The translations under genes were made by a program, and so were the position numbers. Positions 25,041 through 33,833 of a DNA stretch of 40,407 nucleotides are shown here, piece by piece. The notes below the pieces were generated by a model. The model was given only the letters and a program-made list of their open reading frames with translations, searched no databases and was not told where the DNA came from. The DNA comes from a candidate division KSB1 bacterium (GTDB taxonomy: Bacteria > Zhuqueibacterota > Zhuqueibacteria > Oleimicrobiales > Geothermoviventaceae): the NCBI GenBank assembly GCA_034506315.1, contig JAPDPT010000030.1, positions 1-40,407 on the forward strand, given 5' to 3'. How positions within the stretch are numbered: the first letter of the stretch is position 1; every line of letters begins with the position of its first letter.

Positions 25041-27994
25041 TGTCGCTTCTCCTGCGGTTTCCGCAGAGGCTGTTCGTCTTGCTCTGCCAGTCCCGAATCC
25101 GCCTCGGCGGCGCCAAGCGTAGCGGGCAAACTCAGCTCGGCAGCCAGACGCAACAGATGCTCCCGGCTGCGCACAATCCAGTCGTTGGTGAGGCCCGTCT
25201 CCTCCGCAAGTCGTAGGTTGCGGCGATGGGCTTCGTAGGCCTTCTCCTTGAACGGACGCACCTGCTCAGCCAGCTTGCGAATGTACGTGTCTCGCTGCTC
25301 CGGTGTTAGATCGGGGGGCAGAGGACTCTCCCACAGCGCGCGGGCGAATTCCTCAAAAGCCTCGCCGATTCGACAGGTCGCCGCCGAGGTCCATTCGGCC
25401 ACCCGGTATTTCGCCGCCTCGGTGTAGGCCCGAAGGACTTCGGTGAAGCGCGCCTGTTTCAGTCTCAGCGATCGGTCCAATGGGGGCTCCAGGACCACGG
25501 CGGCGTAGCCCTGGTAAAGAATCTCGCCGATCAGGAACTGGGCCTTCGCACCCAAGTAGTCGTCCACCGAGGCCAGGTTGATCCGGAGCCGGTTGAAGGA
25601 ATCCAGCGCGTGATCCAGGAGTTTCCGAGCGGCGACGAGGTCTCCCGCGTGCCGACGGATCTCGGCCCATCGGACCAGGCACTCCAGGTACTCGTTTGGA
25701 TCTTGCGGACCGAAGCGGTTGACGTATTGTTCATAGATCCCGGCCGCTTCGTCCGGGGCACCCGCACTCTCAAGGCAAGAGCCCGCCAAAAACAGAGCCC
25801 GCCGGGCAAACCGGGACTGCGGATATTGACTTGCCAGCCGGATGTAGCCCCGGGCAGCCTCTCTCCAGTCGCCCGCGCTCTCGCGCAACAGGCTTGACCG
25901 ATAGAGGCTCTCATCGGCAAACTGGGACTGAGGAAACCGGGCGCAGAGAAGATCGTACTGCTGCAGGGCCAGGTCGGGCAGACCCGCCTTCTCGTATTGC
26001 GTACCGGCCTCGAACAGGCTCACCGCTGCCAGCTGGTCATCGGGCGAGGCCTCGGCGGCCGATGCGAACATCCCTGCCGCCTCCGCCGCTTTGCCGCTCT
26101 CTCTCAGCTGCAGGGCCCGTTTGTACCGGGCGGAGGCCTTCATCCTCGCTGCCAGGGTCCGGTACTGTTCACTGTCTGGGAAAGAACTGGCCAGAAGGTC
26201 GTACCATTCCTCGGTCCCGGCGTAGTCCTCCATACGGTACCGGCACTGGCCAATCATGGCCAGAGCCTTAGCCCGCAGGCCCTCGGGTACTCCGTCCGCG
26301 AACAGGCCCTGGTAGACGCGCTCCGCGGCCCTAAACTCGCCCAGCTCGAAGAGCGCACCGCCCAGCTTGAGCATCACAAGCGGTGCTTTCTCCGAGCGAG
26401 GGAAGGCCTTCCGATACTCATGGCAAGCACGGAGCAGCTCGGCTGTCGCCTCATTGGGCACCCGGAAAGTCGCAACGCTGTCTCCGAAGAAGTCGAACAA
26501 CTGAACGTAAGTCGTGTCCAAGTTTGGGGCCTTGGCACGCAGTTGGTCCCAGCAGAAAATCCGATTGTAGCCCGCCCGGTCCGCGTAGCTGCTATCGCCC
26601 GCCAGGGTGAAGCACTCTTGATAAGCCTGGGCCGCCTGGCGCAGTTGTCCCGACTCGTAGAGCACCTCGCCCATCAGGAAGCGCACGCGGTCGGCCTCGC
26701 GCCCCCGGGGGTAGAATTCGAGATAGCGCCTGTAGACCTGGATGGCCTTCTGGTAGAGTTCGCTTTGCCGGGTGTCCCGCGCGGCCACCGCCAGGTTATT
26801 GCCGAGGGCCAAGAATGTGCTTTCCAAGACGCTATCGGCATGGGCCCTCTGCTTCGAGCTGAGGCCCCGGTACCACTCGGTACCCGGGTTGAAGCTGTTC
26901 AGCAGGTCCTCGCGTGTACGGTCGGCGTTGACCACGTCGCCTGCGGCCTCCTGACACCGTACGACCTCCACGGCGGCGTCGATGGCCCGAGGGTCTCGGG
27001 GAAAAAGGGCGAGGAACGTGCGGTACGCTGTGGCCGCCTCGCCGAAGTCCCCACGCGCGAAATAGACGAGGCCAAGGCGCAGGAACACCTCACAGGCCCA
27101 GTCCCTCTGCGCATCCCCAGAGAAGAATTGCTTCGCCTTCTCTACGCCCCCGTACTCGGAGAAGCTGATCGCGATATACTGAATCGCCTCCTGGCGCAGG
27201 TCGATCTTGGTTCGGCCCATGAACTGGGGATTGGCCCGTTCGACCGTGTCGAGATCGTCGATCAGGTACACGAAGCTGCTGATCGCGTTCGAGTAGTCGC
27301 CCAGGTTGAAGTAGGACCAGGCCAATTTGTAGATCCCCATGTCGAAATAGGGGCTCTCCCAGTACTGCAGGAGTTTGCTGTAGGCCTGGATGCTCTCCCG
27401 ATACTGCTCGCGGTCAAAGTAGTGCTCACCGATCCGGAAGTAGACTTCCGGCACGAGGGGATCATCCGGGCATTCGGAAAGCAGCCGTTTCAGCGTGCGC
27501 AGGTAGGCATCCCCTTCGCCTTGCTTGCTGTAGCAGAGGGCCAGGCTGTAGATGACCTTAGCTTTGAAGAGGATGTTGGGGAACGTCTGGAGGAGGGTCT
27601 CTCCGACGTCGATGGCCCTCGAAAGATCAATCTTGGGCGGCTGGGGCTCCCAGCTTGTTTTCCCTGCCTCGTATTCCTTCTGTTCCGCCTCGAAGCGAGC
27701 CATGGCTGCGCTGTAGTCCATCTCAGCCGCCCGGGCGTAGAGTTGCATGAGCTGGAACATCAGGGTGGGGGCGAATTCCGAATCGGGGTAACGACGGAGC
27801 ACGTCCCAGCAAAGAGCGATGGTGCGGTCCACCCCTGCTCGGTCCAGGGTCTCGATGCGCGTCGTGTCGGGACGGGTCGTTTCCTGCCCGGAGGCAGGCG
27901 TCACTCCCGTCCCCAGCCCCAGCAGCAGACTCGCCGTGGCAACCACCACCGGCAGGTACCCACCTCGAGCGGCCTTGGCTTCGCCAGTACTCAT
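25037..27994 (-). CDS. Large exported TPR-repeat protein (985 residues)
   Basis: The protein begins with a signal peptide-like segment (about residues 13-36, ending TPASGQ) and is then almost entirely helical repeats of the tetratricopeptide type, with YF.IGE.YFDR..Y.ESI.AY..LL..., LFEAGTQYEKAGL.DLALQQYD and similar units from about 45 to 870. Several resemble the BamD/YbgF kind of TPR. No lipobox cysteine is seen, so it is likely a periplasmic protein. Its place between another TPR gene and the ExbB/ExbD genes recalls the periplasmic TPR proteins of Tol-Pal (CpoB/YbgF) and of the Myxococcus Agl/Glt cluster. A scaffold linking motor and outer membrane is inference. Confidence 0.85.
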   Translation of the reverse strand: MSTGEAKAARGGYLPVVVATASLLLGLGTGVTPASGQETTRPDTTRIETLDRAGVDRTIALCWDVLRRYPDSEFAPTLMFQLMQLYARAAEMDYSAAMARFEAEQKEYEAGKTSWEPQPPKIDLSRAIDVGETLLQTFPNILFKAKVIYSLALCYSKQGEGDAYLRTLKRLLSECPDDPLVPEVYFRIGEHYFDREQYRESIQAYSKLLQYWESPYFDMGIYKLAWSYFNLGDYSNAISSFVYLIDDLDTVERANPQFMGRTKIDLRQEAIQYIAISFSEYGGVEKAKQFFSGDAQRDWACEVFLRLGLVYFARGDFGEAATAYRTFLALFPRDPRAIDAAVEVVRCQEAAGDVVNADRTREDLLNSFNPGTEWYRGLSSKQRAHADSVLESTFLALGNNLAVAARDTRQSELYQKAIQVYRRYLEFYPRGREADRVRFLMGEVLYESGQLRQAAQAYQECFTLAGDSSYADRAGYNRIFCWDQLRAKAPNLDTTYVQLFDFFGDSVATFRVPNEATAELLRACHEYRKAFPRSEKAPLVMLKLGGALFELGEFRAAERVYQGLFADGVPEGLRAKALAMIGQCRYRMEDYAGTEEWYDLLASSFPDSEQYRTLAARMKASARYKRALQLRESGKAAEAAGMFASAAEASPDDQLAAVSLFEAGTQYEKAGLPDLALQQYDLLCARFPQSQFADESLYRSSLLRESAGDWREAARGYIRLASQYPQSRFARRALFLAGSCLESAGAPDEAAGIYEQYVNRFGPQDPNEYLECLVRWAEIRRHAGDLVAARKLLDHALDSFNRLRINLASVDDYLGAKAQFLIGEILYQGYAAVVLEPPLDRSLRLKQARFTEVLRAYTEAAKYRVAEWTSAATCRIGEAFEEFARALWESPLPPDLTPEQRDTYIRKLAEQVRPFKEKAYEAHRRNLRLAEETGLTNDWIVRSREHLLRLAAELSLPATLGAAEADSGLAEQDEQPLRKPQEKRQ

Positions 27995-27998
27995 CGAC

Positions 27999-29357
27999 TC
28001 AGGACCTGGTCTTCAGGAAAAGTGAGCGTGCCCGTGCGTACTCGGCGTACGCTTTCCAGTTCGGCGCCCCCTCGATGTGCTCCAGCTCCCTCTGCAAAGT
28101 GGCTACCTGGCGGTCGACCGCTTCGATCTCCGAGCGTTCCTGCTCAAGTTCCTGGAGCATCCTTGTCCTGCGCTCGCGGATTTGCTCCAGTCGGTCACGA
28201 AGCTGGGGCGTGGCGTTTGAGGAGTTGACTCCCGGCAGCACCTGGAGCAATCGGGATTCCAGCACCAGGAGTCGGAGGCGCAAGTTCTCCAGCGTCTTCT
28301 GCAAGCGGGCCAGGGTCTCACGATCCTCTTCCCGCACGCGAGCCGGGCTTTCTCCACACAGATCGATCAGCCTATCGAAGACGCGGATCGCTTCGTCGTA
28401 ACGCTTATCCTCCATCAGGGAACGCCCCAAGAGAAACAGGGCTTCTTCCAGATACCGGGTCTCTGGGAATTCCGTTATCAGCTCGGTGCACCCGCGCACG
28501 GCCTCACGAAAAATGCCGGCCTTGTAGGCCGCCCATGCGTAGGCCAGCAGAGCGTCCTGGCGTTTGGCGTGGTCCGGATAGACCGACCAGAATTTCTGCA
28601 TGGCCCGGCGGTAGTAGCCGAGCTCGTAGTAAACGTAACCAGCCGTCAATCGTCCTTCCCCCACCACGGCGCGGCTCTCCTCGCCGGTAATGGGCAAGAC
28701 GGAGAGGCGCTCGAAGATCTGCAGGGCCTGCTGGACGTCATGTTTCCGGAGACAGGCGATCGCTGCGGTATAAAGGGCATAACCATAGTACGAGCTCCGC
28801 GGACTGACTTCGGAGAGCACCGCCAGCGCGTTCTCGTAGTCCTCCATTTCCAAGAGGCTCAACCCCGCGAAGTAGCGCCCGCCTTCCAGCACCCGGCTCC
28901 CTGCGGTGGCTCGTCGCTTCAGCTGTTCAAAGCGACCCAGTGCCTCAGCGTATTGTCCCGCCTTGTAAGCCACCCTCTCCAGGCCAAACAATGCGGCACT
29001 CACGCTGGGTTTTTCTGGGAAGCGCTCCAGGACGTGCTGGAACGTCCCCTTGGCGGCGTCGTAAAGGCCAAGCTCGAAAAGCGCATTCCCCAGGAGCACC
29101 TCCGCCGCGTCCAGCTGACTGTACTGGGGGTGGAACTCTACCAGCACAATGAGGTCGCGGGCGCATTTCCAATAGTCACCCTTCCCGTAGGCCGTTACGG
29201 CGCTGTTGAGGAGATCATTGGCGATGAGCTCAAGCTCATGGACGAGATCCTCTTGCTGCGCCCTCCCAACGGTTGGGAACCATAGCAGGAACAGGCAGAG
29301 GGCGATGCGGTGCCACCTGGTACAGGCCATGCTCCTGCCCGCGACCTCCTCTGTCAT
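27999..29357 (-). CDS. Exported TPR protein with C-terminal coiled coil
   Basis: This 452-residue protein has a hydrophobic signal segment (about 17-33, ending TVGRAQQ), TPR-like repeats from about 40 to 350 (LLGNALFELGLYDAAKGTFQ, FLLGRSLMEDKRYDEAIRVF among others) and a charged coiled coil (about 345-430, rich in Arg, Glu and Leu). The start overlaps the stop of the beta-barrel gene (ATGA), so translation is probably coupled; an internal ATG at residue 10 is an alternative. It is the first of two TPR genes in a row and probably a periplasmic partner of the barrel. Confidence 0.82.
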   Translation of the reverse strand: MTEEVAGRSMACTRWHRIALCLFLLWFPTVGRAQQEDLVHELELIANDLLNSAVTAYGKGDYWKCARDLIVLVEFHPQYSQLDAAEVLLGNALFELGLYDAAKGTFQHVLERFPEKPSVSAALFGLERVAYKAGQYAEALGRFEQLKRRATAGSRVLEGGRYFAGLSLLEMEDYENALAVLSEVSPRSSYYGYALYTAAIACLRKHDVQQALQIFERLSVLPITGEESRAVVGEGRLTAGYVYYELGYYRRAMQKFWSVYPDHAKRQDALLAYAWAAYKAGIFREAVRGCTELITEFPETRYLEEALFLLGRSLMEDKRYDEAIRVFDRLIDLCGESPARVREEDRETLARLQKTLENLRLRLLVLESRLLQVLPGVNSSNATPQLRDRLEQIRERRTRMLQELEQERSEIEAVDRQVATLQRELEHIEGAPNWKAYAEYARARSLFLKTRS

Positions 29358-30349
29358 TCTGGCCGTGGCTTCCTCTCCTGCTCGAGGCGCTTGCGGAGCT
29401 CCTCAAGTTCCTTCGCCGCCTCCAGACGCTTCCTGCGAATCTCCTCCATGCCCTCCAGGCTCCGCCTCTGCTCCAGCTGACGTTCTCGCTTGAGGTAGCG
29501 CAGCAGGGAATACGGGTAGGTCACACCCAGGACAAGCTTCCAATCCGCGTAGTCCCGCACAAAGGGCGGCCTTCCTCCCGGGGAGCGCTCGTCCGTAAGC
29601 AGGACATCGAGGGCCACGTCGTAGATCAGATTCCAGGGACCCACAAACTTGAACCCGGGTGTCAGACGCATCGAGTTCTTGGCGAAAGGCACATCCGGAT
29701 GGTTCACGAAGACCTCGGCCGTATACTCCAGATACAGCACGCTTCCCGCCACCGGGAACTTGAGGCCCGCGCCCATCAGCCCCTGGTCCTTGCGATCCCT
29801 GAAATAGCGATCGTTCACGTCCTGATCCATGTACCCGAGCTGAAGGTTGAGCTGGAAAGGGACCATGCGCGAGTACTCGCGCATGTCGAGGGTCCATATG
29901 CCCAGAAGGCCCCACGCCAATTTCCCGGACGAGTACGGCTCGTAGGGGACAGGGTGTTCAGCTCCCGTAGGAAAGGAGGCGAAGGCATGGAGTCCGAACT
30001 GCAGCCATTCCGGGGTATAGGGATAGCGAAACTTCAGCCCCACCTCGCTGTCGCCAGGCGGCCCCCAGATGCCATGCTGCGTATCCTGGTAGGGCGTGAC
30101 GTTGGCGTTCAATTCCAGGAGGTTTGAGAGACCTACGGTGAGGGCTATGCGCAGGGTATGGTCTTTGGCCAGAGTTTCGTTCACTTTCTCGACGTAGTGG
30201 AGGGTATGCGCGCAGAGGTAAAGGTTACCGGCACCTACCGTTCGGGCGCTCCGCACGCGCAGCATCCCCCGCCCGCCGTACATCGTCGTCTGAGCCATCC
30301 CCCCTTCGACCAGGACCAACACCGCCACCCCTGCGACTATCCAACGCAT
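29354..30349 (-). CDS. Predicted outer-membrane beta-barrel protein with C-terminal helical tail
   Basis: This 331-residue protein has a signal peptide (about 1-19, ending GGMAQ) and then alternating amphipathic strands with frequent Tyr, Phe and Trp (for example LQFGLHAFASFP, VLYLEYTAEVFVNH, NLIYDVALDVLLT, WKLVLGVTYPYSLL), the character of an outer-membrane barrel. The last ~45 residues form a highly charged helix (RRSLEGMEEIRRKRLEAAKE...), unusual for a barrel and likely periplasmic. The start is the ATG at 30349, five bases behind GGAGG. It is the promoter-proximal gene of the envelope operon. No known family name can be given. Confidence 0.75.
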   Translation of the reverse strand: MRWIVAGVAVLVLVEGGMAQTTMYGGRGMLRVRSARTVGAGNLYLCAHTLHYVEKVNETLAKDHTLRIALTVGLSNLLELNANVTPYQDTQHGIWGPPGDSEVGLKFRYPYTPEWLQFGLHAFASFPTGAEHPVPYEPYSSGKLAWGLLGIWTLDMREYSRMVPFQLNLQLGYMDQDVNDRYFRDRKDQGLMGAGLKFPVAGSVLYLEYTAEVFVNHPDVPFAKNSMRLTPGFKFVGPWNLIYDVALDVLLTDERSPGGRPPFVRDYADWKLVLGVTYPYSLLRYLKRERQLEQRRSLEGMEEIRRKRLEAAKELEELRKRLEQERKPRPE

Positions 30350-30500
30350 TCGGGCCTCCGCGCAAAGCACAATGAAAAATCTCCCCTTGAGGCGGTGCCG
30401 ACCGGGGATCCTTCACTTGACCTGCGGGATGTCCGACATAGGAGGCGAGGCATCATCCTGCGCATTCGAGGAAAAGGCTTCGCCCGCCTGGCGAATCACT

Positions 30501-30528
30501 AATTTAGAAGCCCCCGCCTGACAAGCAA
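30501..30528 (-). promoter_or_regulatory. Putative promoter of the envelope (barrel-TPR-Exb-TonB) operon
   Basis: TTGCTT (30528-30523) and TAAATT (30506-30501) lie 16 bases apart on the minus strand. The leader to the ATG at 30349 would be about 145 bases. The -35 is weaker than at the other sites listed here. Confidence 0.5.
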
Positions 30529-30588
30529 GCTAAATCCCTCCTCCCACGGACCAAATCGACCGCCCCGCACCGACCACCGCCCCCGCCC

Positions 30589-32742
30589 TCAAAGAAGCCC
30601 GTTCCTCCTCCTAAGGGTCCATTCCAGAACCAGAAGCGCCCCAGCCAGACCGACGAGCCACCACGAGCCGTGGATGGTCCAGTTTCCCCTGCGCTCCCGT
30701 GTCGCCCTCCTCCACTCCTCAGATCCCAAAAGCGCGTCAAGGGAATCCAGGACAAGCTGAGCCTGCTCGCGCAGGACGGCCACCCCTCCCGTAGCCCTCG
30801 CCGCCGCAGCCACCAAGGCGAGAGAGGCACGGGGGTCCACCAGTTCCGGGGTGTATTCTTTCACCGCGAACTGTCCCTCCGAGCTCCCCAGTTCGTGCCC
30901 GTTCTTCGAGGCGTAGCCCCGATACTGGTACCTTCCCTCGGGAAGAGCTGGCAGCTCCCCCTCGTACACCCCGTCCGCTACCGGCACAAGCTGCAGCTGC
31001 TCATACCGGGGCCCTCCCTGTACCTCCATCGTCACACGGGCTTCTTCGACTGGCCTCCCGGCTTCGTCCTGCACAAAGGCACGGAAACGAACTGGGCGGC
31101 CCCCTTCGTAGATGTCTCGGACCTCCAGACGGAAAAGCCTGGTCGCCGTCCCGACATGCGGCCACTCCGCCAGGTTACGGACGAAGCGCCGGAAGGCTTC
31201 TGTCCCTTGGCCGAAGGCCAACGGCGAGAATCCCCATCTCCAGAATCCCACAAGGGCAAACAGAGCCACTTCTTGCTCGCCGCTTGCCCCCGACCAAGCC
31301 ACGACGAGGCTCTCGCCTGCCTCCGTTACGCCCAGCAGAATAGGCAGCATCCCTTCCTCGGGCGCCCATCCGGACGCAAGCACGGGCGGGAGCGATCTCC
31401 AGATCTTCCCGCTCTCTTCCGGGAAATCAGCCATCCGGCACAAGGGATGGTGGGTCCCTCCGGGCGGGGGAATACAAGATACCGTCTCCGATGGCTCTTT
31501 GCGGACAAATCTCAACCTCTCAGCAGGAAAAAGATGGGCCGCCTCCCCTGGATCGAACCGAAGACCGGCAAACACCACGCATTTGCGCGCCTTGGAGGCC
31601 GCGGCTTTCAGGGCTAGCCAGGTGGCGTCGCCACGGACTGCGGAGCAAGGCAGGTCAAAGAGAACCGCCAAATCGAAACCGGCTCTGAGGAGCCCCTTGG
31701 GATCCTCTACCCACCATCGACCTCCGAGGTAACAGGCGGCGGCCAGTACAATGTTCGAGTCCGAGGCAAGCGTCCGCTTCAGAAAGGAGAAATCCGCAGA
31801 CGGTTCTCCCGCCGCCAGCAGAATCCTTTTTTGCGACGGTAGTACCCGAACGTAAAAAGACGTTCGATTGTTCTCGAGCCCTCTTTCTCCTGCCAGGGGA
31901 TCCAGCTCGAGCTGGAACGGGATAATCCCCGGCTTCCGGGGCAAAACGTTCACCGTCAGCCACTCCTCTCCCTCCCCCTCTTCCAAGTGAACAGGGCTTT
32001 GGGTCAGGAGGGTGCTGTCGTCCCGCACCTTCACGGAACCCCTGTAGGAGGTATTCCCAGCCTTGCTTATCCCGACTCGGACTGGGAAGGGCTTGCCGAC
32101 GTAGGCCACTTCGGGGACCCCGGGTTCCAAGAGGGCCAGGTCCGGGGAGCGAGCCGTGTCCCCGAATACCACACTGAACACCGGCCGCTCCACAGCGGTG
32201 ACGTACCGGAGGGGTTCCGGCCCCAAGGTGTGCTTTCCGTCTGTGAGCACCAGGATCGCGGCCAGGGGTTTGTCTCGAAGGCTATCCGTCACGAATCGGA
32301 AGACGGACGACAGATCCGTCCCCCCGTCCTCAAAGTGCAAGCTGTCCTGGCTGTGTAGAGGGCGCACGCGGGCTCCAAACACGTACTCGACCACCCGAGC
32401 GCGCGACGCTACCCGGCTCCGAGCTTCTCCCCACCACGTTCTCATGGCCTCTCCCCGACATCCGCTCTCATCAACCACCCCCATGCTCTTCGAGGCATCC
32501 AGGAACACGGCCAGCAGCGGTGTGAGACGCTCGAACCGCACCCACTCGATCACCGGATCTCCCAGCGCCAGCAAGAGTAGGAATACGGCACCCCCACGTA
32601 GGGTGGTCAGAGACACTCGTAGGAGCCTGCGCACCGGCGGATTTGTGTCCCGGTAATGCCAGACCATGAGCCCCACTGCCGCGACGGCCGCCAGGAGCAG
32701 GATTAGGACAGGCACTCCAAGACTGAAGGACTCGAAACGCAT
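30589..32742 (-). CDS. Membrane-anchored von Willebrand factor A-domain protein
   Basis: This 717-residue protein has two N-terminal membrane helices (about 9-29 and 49-62), a vWA domain with a complete MIDAS (Asp82-x-Ser84-x-Ser86 in FLDASKSMG, Thr142 in GGTDLSS, Asp168 in LTDGKHT), a region that resembles the inactive glutamine-amidotransferase-like fold found in such proteins (ILLAAGEPSADFSFLKRTLA onward), an Ig-like domain (VRDIYEGGRPVRFRAFVQDE) and a C-terminal membrane helix (last ~24 residues). The start is the ATG at 32742. Proteins of this plan are common in FCB and Planctomycetes-type bacteria, often of unknown role. It follows tsaD by 40 bases. Confidence 0.8.
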   Translation of the reverse strand: MRFESFSLGVPVLILLLAAVAAVGLMVWHYRDTNPPVRRLLRVSLTTLRGGAVFLLLLALGDPVIEWVRFERLTPLLAVFLDASKSMGVVDESGCRGEAMRTWWGEARSRVASRARVVEYVFGARVRPLHSQDSLHFEDGGTDLSSVFRFVTDSLRDKPLAAILVLTDGKHTLGPEPLRYVTAVERPVFSVVFGDTARSPDLALLEPGVPEVAYVGKPFPVRVGISKAGNTSYRGSVKVRDDSTLLTQSPVHLEEGEGEEWLTVNVLPRKPGIIPFQLELDPLAGERGLENNRTSFYVRVLPSQKRILLAAGEPSADFSFLKRTLASDSNIVLAAACYLGGRWWVEDPKGLLRAGFDLAVLFDLPCSAVRGDATWLALKAAASKARKCVVFAGLRFDPGEAAHLFPAERLRFVRKEPSETVSCIPPPGGTHHPLCRMADFPEESGKIWRSLPPVLASGWAPEEGMLPILLGVTEAGESLVVAWSGASGEQEVALFALVGFWRWGFSPLAFGQGTEAFRRFVRNLAEWPHVGTATRLFRLEVRDIYEGGRPVRFRAFVQDEAGRPVEEARVTMEVQGGPRYEQLQLVPVADGVYEGELPALPEGRYQYRGYASKNGHELGSSEGQFAVKEYTPELVDPRASLALVAAAARATGGVAVLREQAQLVLDSLDALLGSEEWRRATRERRGNWTIHGSWWLVGLAGALLVLEWTLRRRNGLL

Positions 32743-32782
32743 GGCCTGGCTTCCTTGATCCCAATTCGCTAAGGGGTTAAGC

Positions 32783-33784
32783 TCAACTCTCGCCGAGGGG
32801 AAGGGAAGGAAAGGGGGCAAGATGCAGATCCGAGGAGATGCCCCTTTGCAGCCAGAAAAAGCCCGCTCGCGCAATCATGGCGGCGTTGTCTGTGCAAAAC
32901 TCGGGACGCGGTACAAAAACGGGGATTCCCATTTCGGTTCCCAATTCTGCCAAAGCCCGCCGGAGCCGGCGGTTGCGGGCTACCCCGCCCGCTACGGAGA
33001 GAGATCGCGCACCGAATTCTTCGCAAGCCATCTTCGCTTTCGTCACGAGAACGTCGACCACGGCCCTCTGGAAGCTCGCCGCGATGTCGGCCACTCGCTG
33101 CCTCCGCTCTTCCTCGGGCAGCTCAAGGAAATAGTAGAGGACGGCCGTCTTGAGTCCACTGAAACTGAAGCCGTACCGATCGCCCGGCAGAACCCGCGGG
33201 AAGGCGATGGCTTCCTCGTCTCCCGATTCCGAGGCCGCGTCGATCGCCGGTCCCCCAGGATAACCCAGGCCCAGGATGCGCGCCACCTTGTCAAAGGCTT
33301 CGCCCGCCGCATCGTCTCTTGTCTTGCCCAAGAGGACGTAGCGCCCAAGCTCGGGGACCAAGACAAGCTGCGTGTGGCCCCCGCTGACCACCAGACACAC
33401 CCCGGGGAGCTCCGGGTACGGTTCCTCTAAGAAATTGGCAAACAGGTGGCCCTCAATGTGGTTGACCCCGATTAAGGGCAATCGCAAGCGGACCGCCAAC
33501 CCTTTGGCCACATTGAGCCCTACCAGAAGACTGCCGACAAGGCCTGGCCCGTGAGTGACGGCGACCGCCCCAAGTTGACCGTAGTCGATGCCTGCCTCGG
33601 CCAAGACCTTCCGGATCGCCGGAACCAAAGCCCGCATATGGGCGCGGCTTGCGAACTCCGGGACGACTCCCCCGTACTCCTCGTGCACAACCTGATAGTG
33701 GACCACGTGCGCCAGGAGCCCACCGTCTCCGTAGAGCGCGGCCGACGTCTCGTCGCAGGAAGTCTCGATTCCCAACACAATCAT
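32783..33784 (-). CDS. tsaD: tRNA N6-adenosine threonylcarbamoyltransferase TsaD
   Basis: This 333-residue protein transfers threonylcarbamoyl from TC-AMP to A37 of ANN-reading tRNAs, working with TsaB, TsaE and TsaC. Signatures: IETSCDETSAAL at the N-terminus, SRAHMRALVPAI, the metal-binding HIEGH (His109, His113), SGGHTQLVLV, EAFDKVARILGLGYPGGPAID, and CTDNAAMIA with Asp299. The start is placed at the ATG at 33784 with GGGGAAGG five bases before; an in-frame ATG five codons earlier is less likely. It lies between the YbbR gene (49-base gap) and the vWA gene. Confidence 0.97.
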   Translation of the reverse strand: MIVLGIETSCDETSAALYGDGGLLAHVVHYQVVHEEYGGVVPEFASRAHMRALVPAIRKVLAEAGIDYGQLGAVAVTHGPGLVGSLLVGLNVAKGLAVRLRLPLIGVNHIEGHLFANFLEEPYPELPGVCLVVSGGHTQLVLVPELGRYVLLGKTRDDAAGEAFDKVARILGLGYPGGPAIDAASESGDEEAIAFPRVLPGDRYGFSFSGLKTAVLYYFLELPEEERRQRVADIAASFQRAVVDVLVTKAKMACEEFGARSLSVAGGVARNRRLRRALAELGTEMGIPVFVPRPEFCTDNAAMIARAGFFWLQRGISSDLHLAPFPSLPLGES

Positions 33785-33833
33785 CGTCGCCTTCCCCATG
33801 GTCAGAGCCCGCCGGGAGGCCGTGAGCTCTGGG

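Noticed and set aside
25997..28228. 743-residue plus-strand frame
   Set aside because: Antisense to the long TPR gene; no ribosome site, and its composition is that of a shadow frame.
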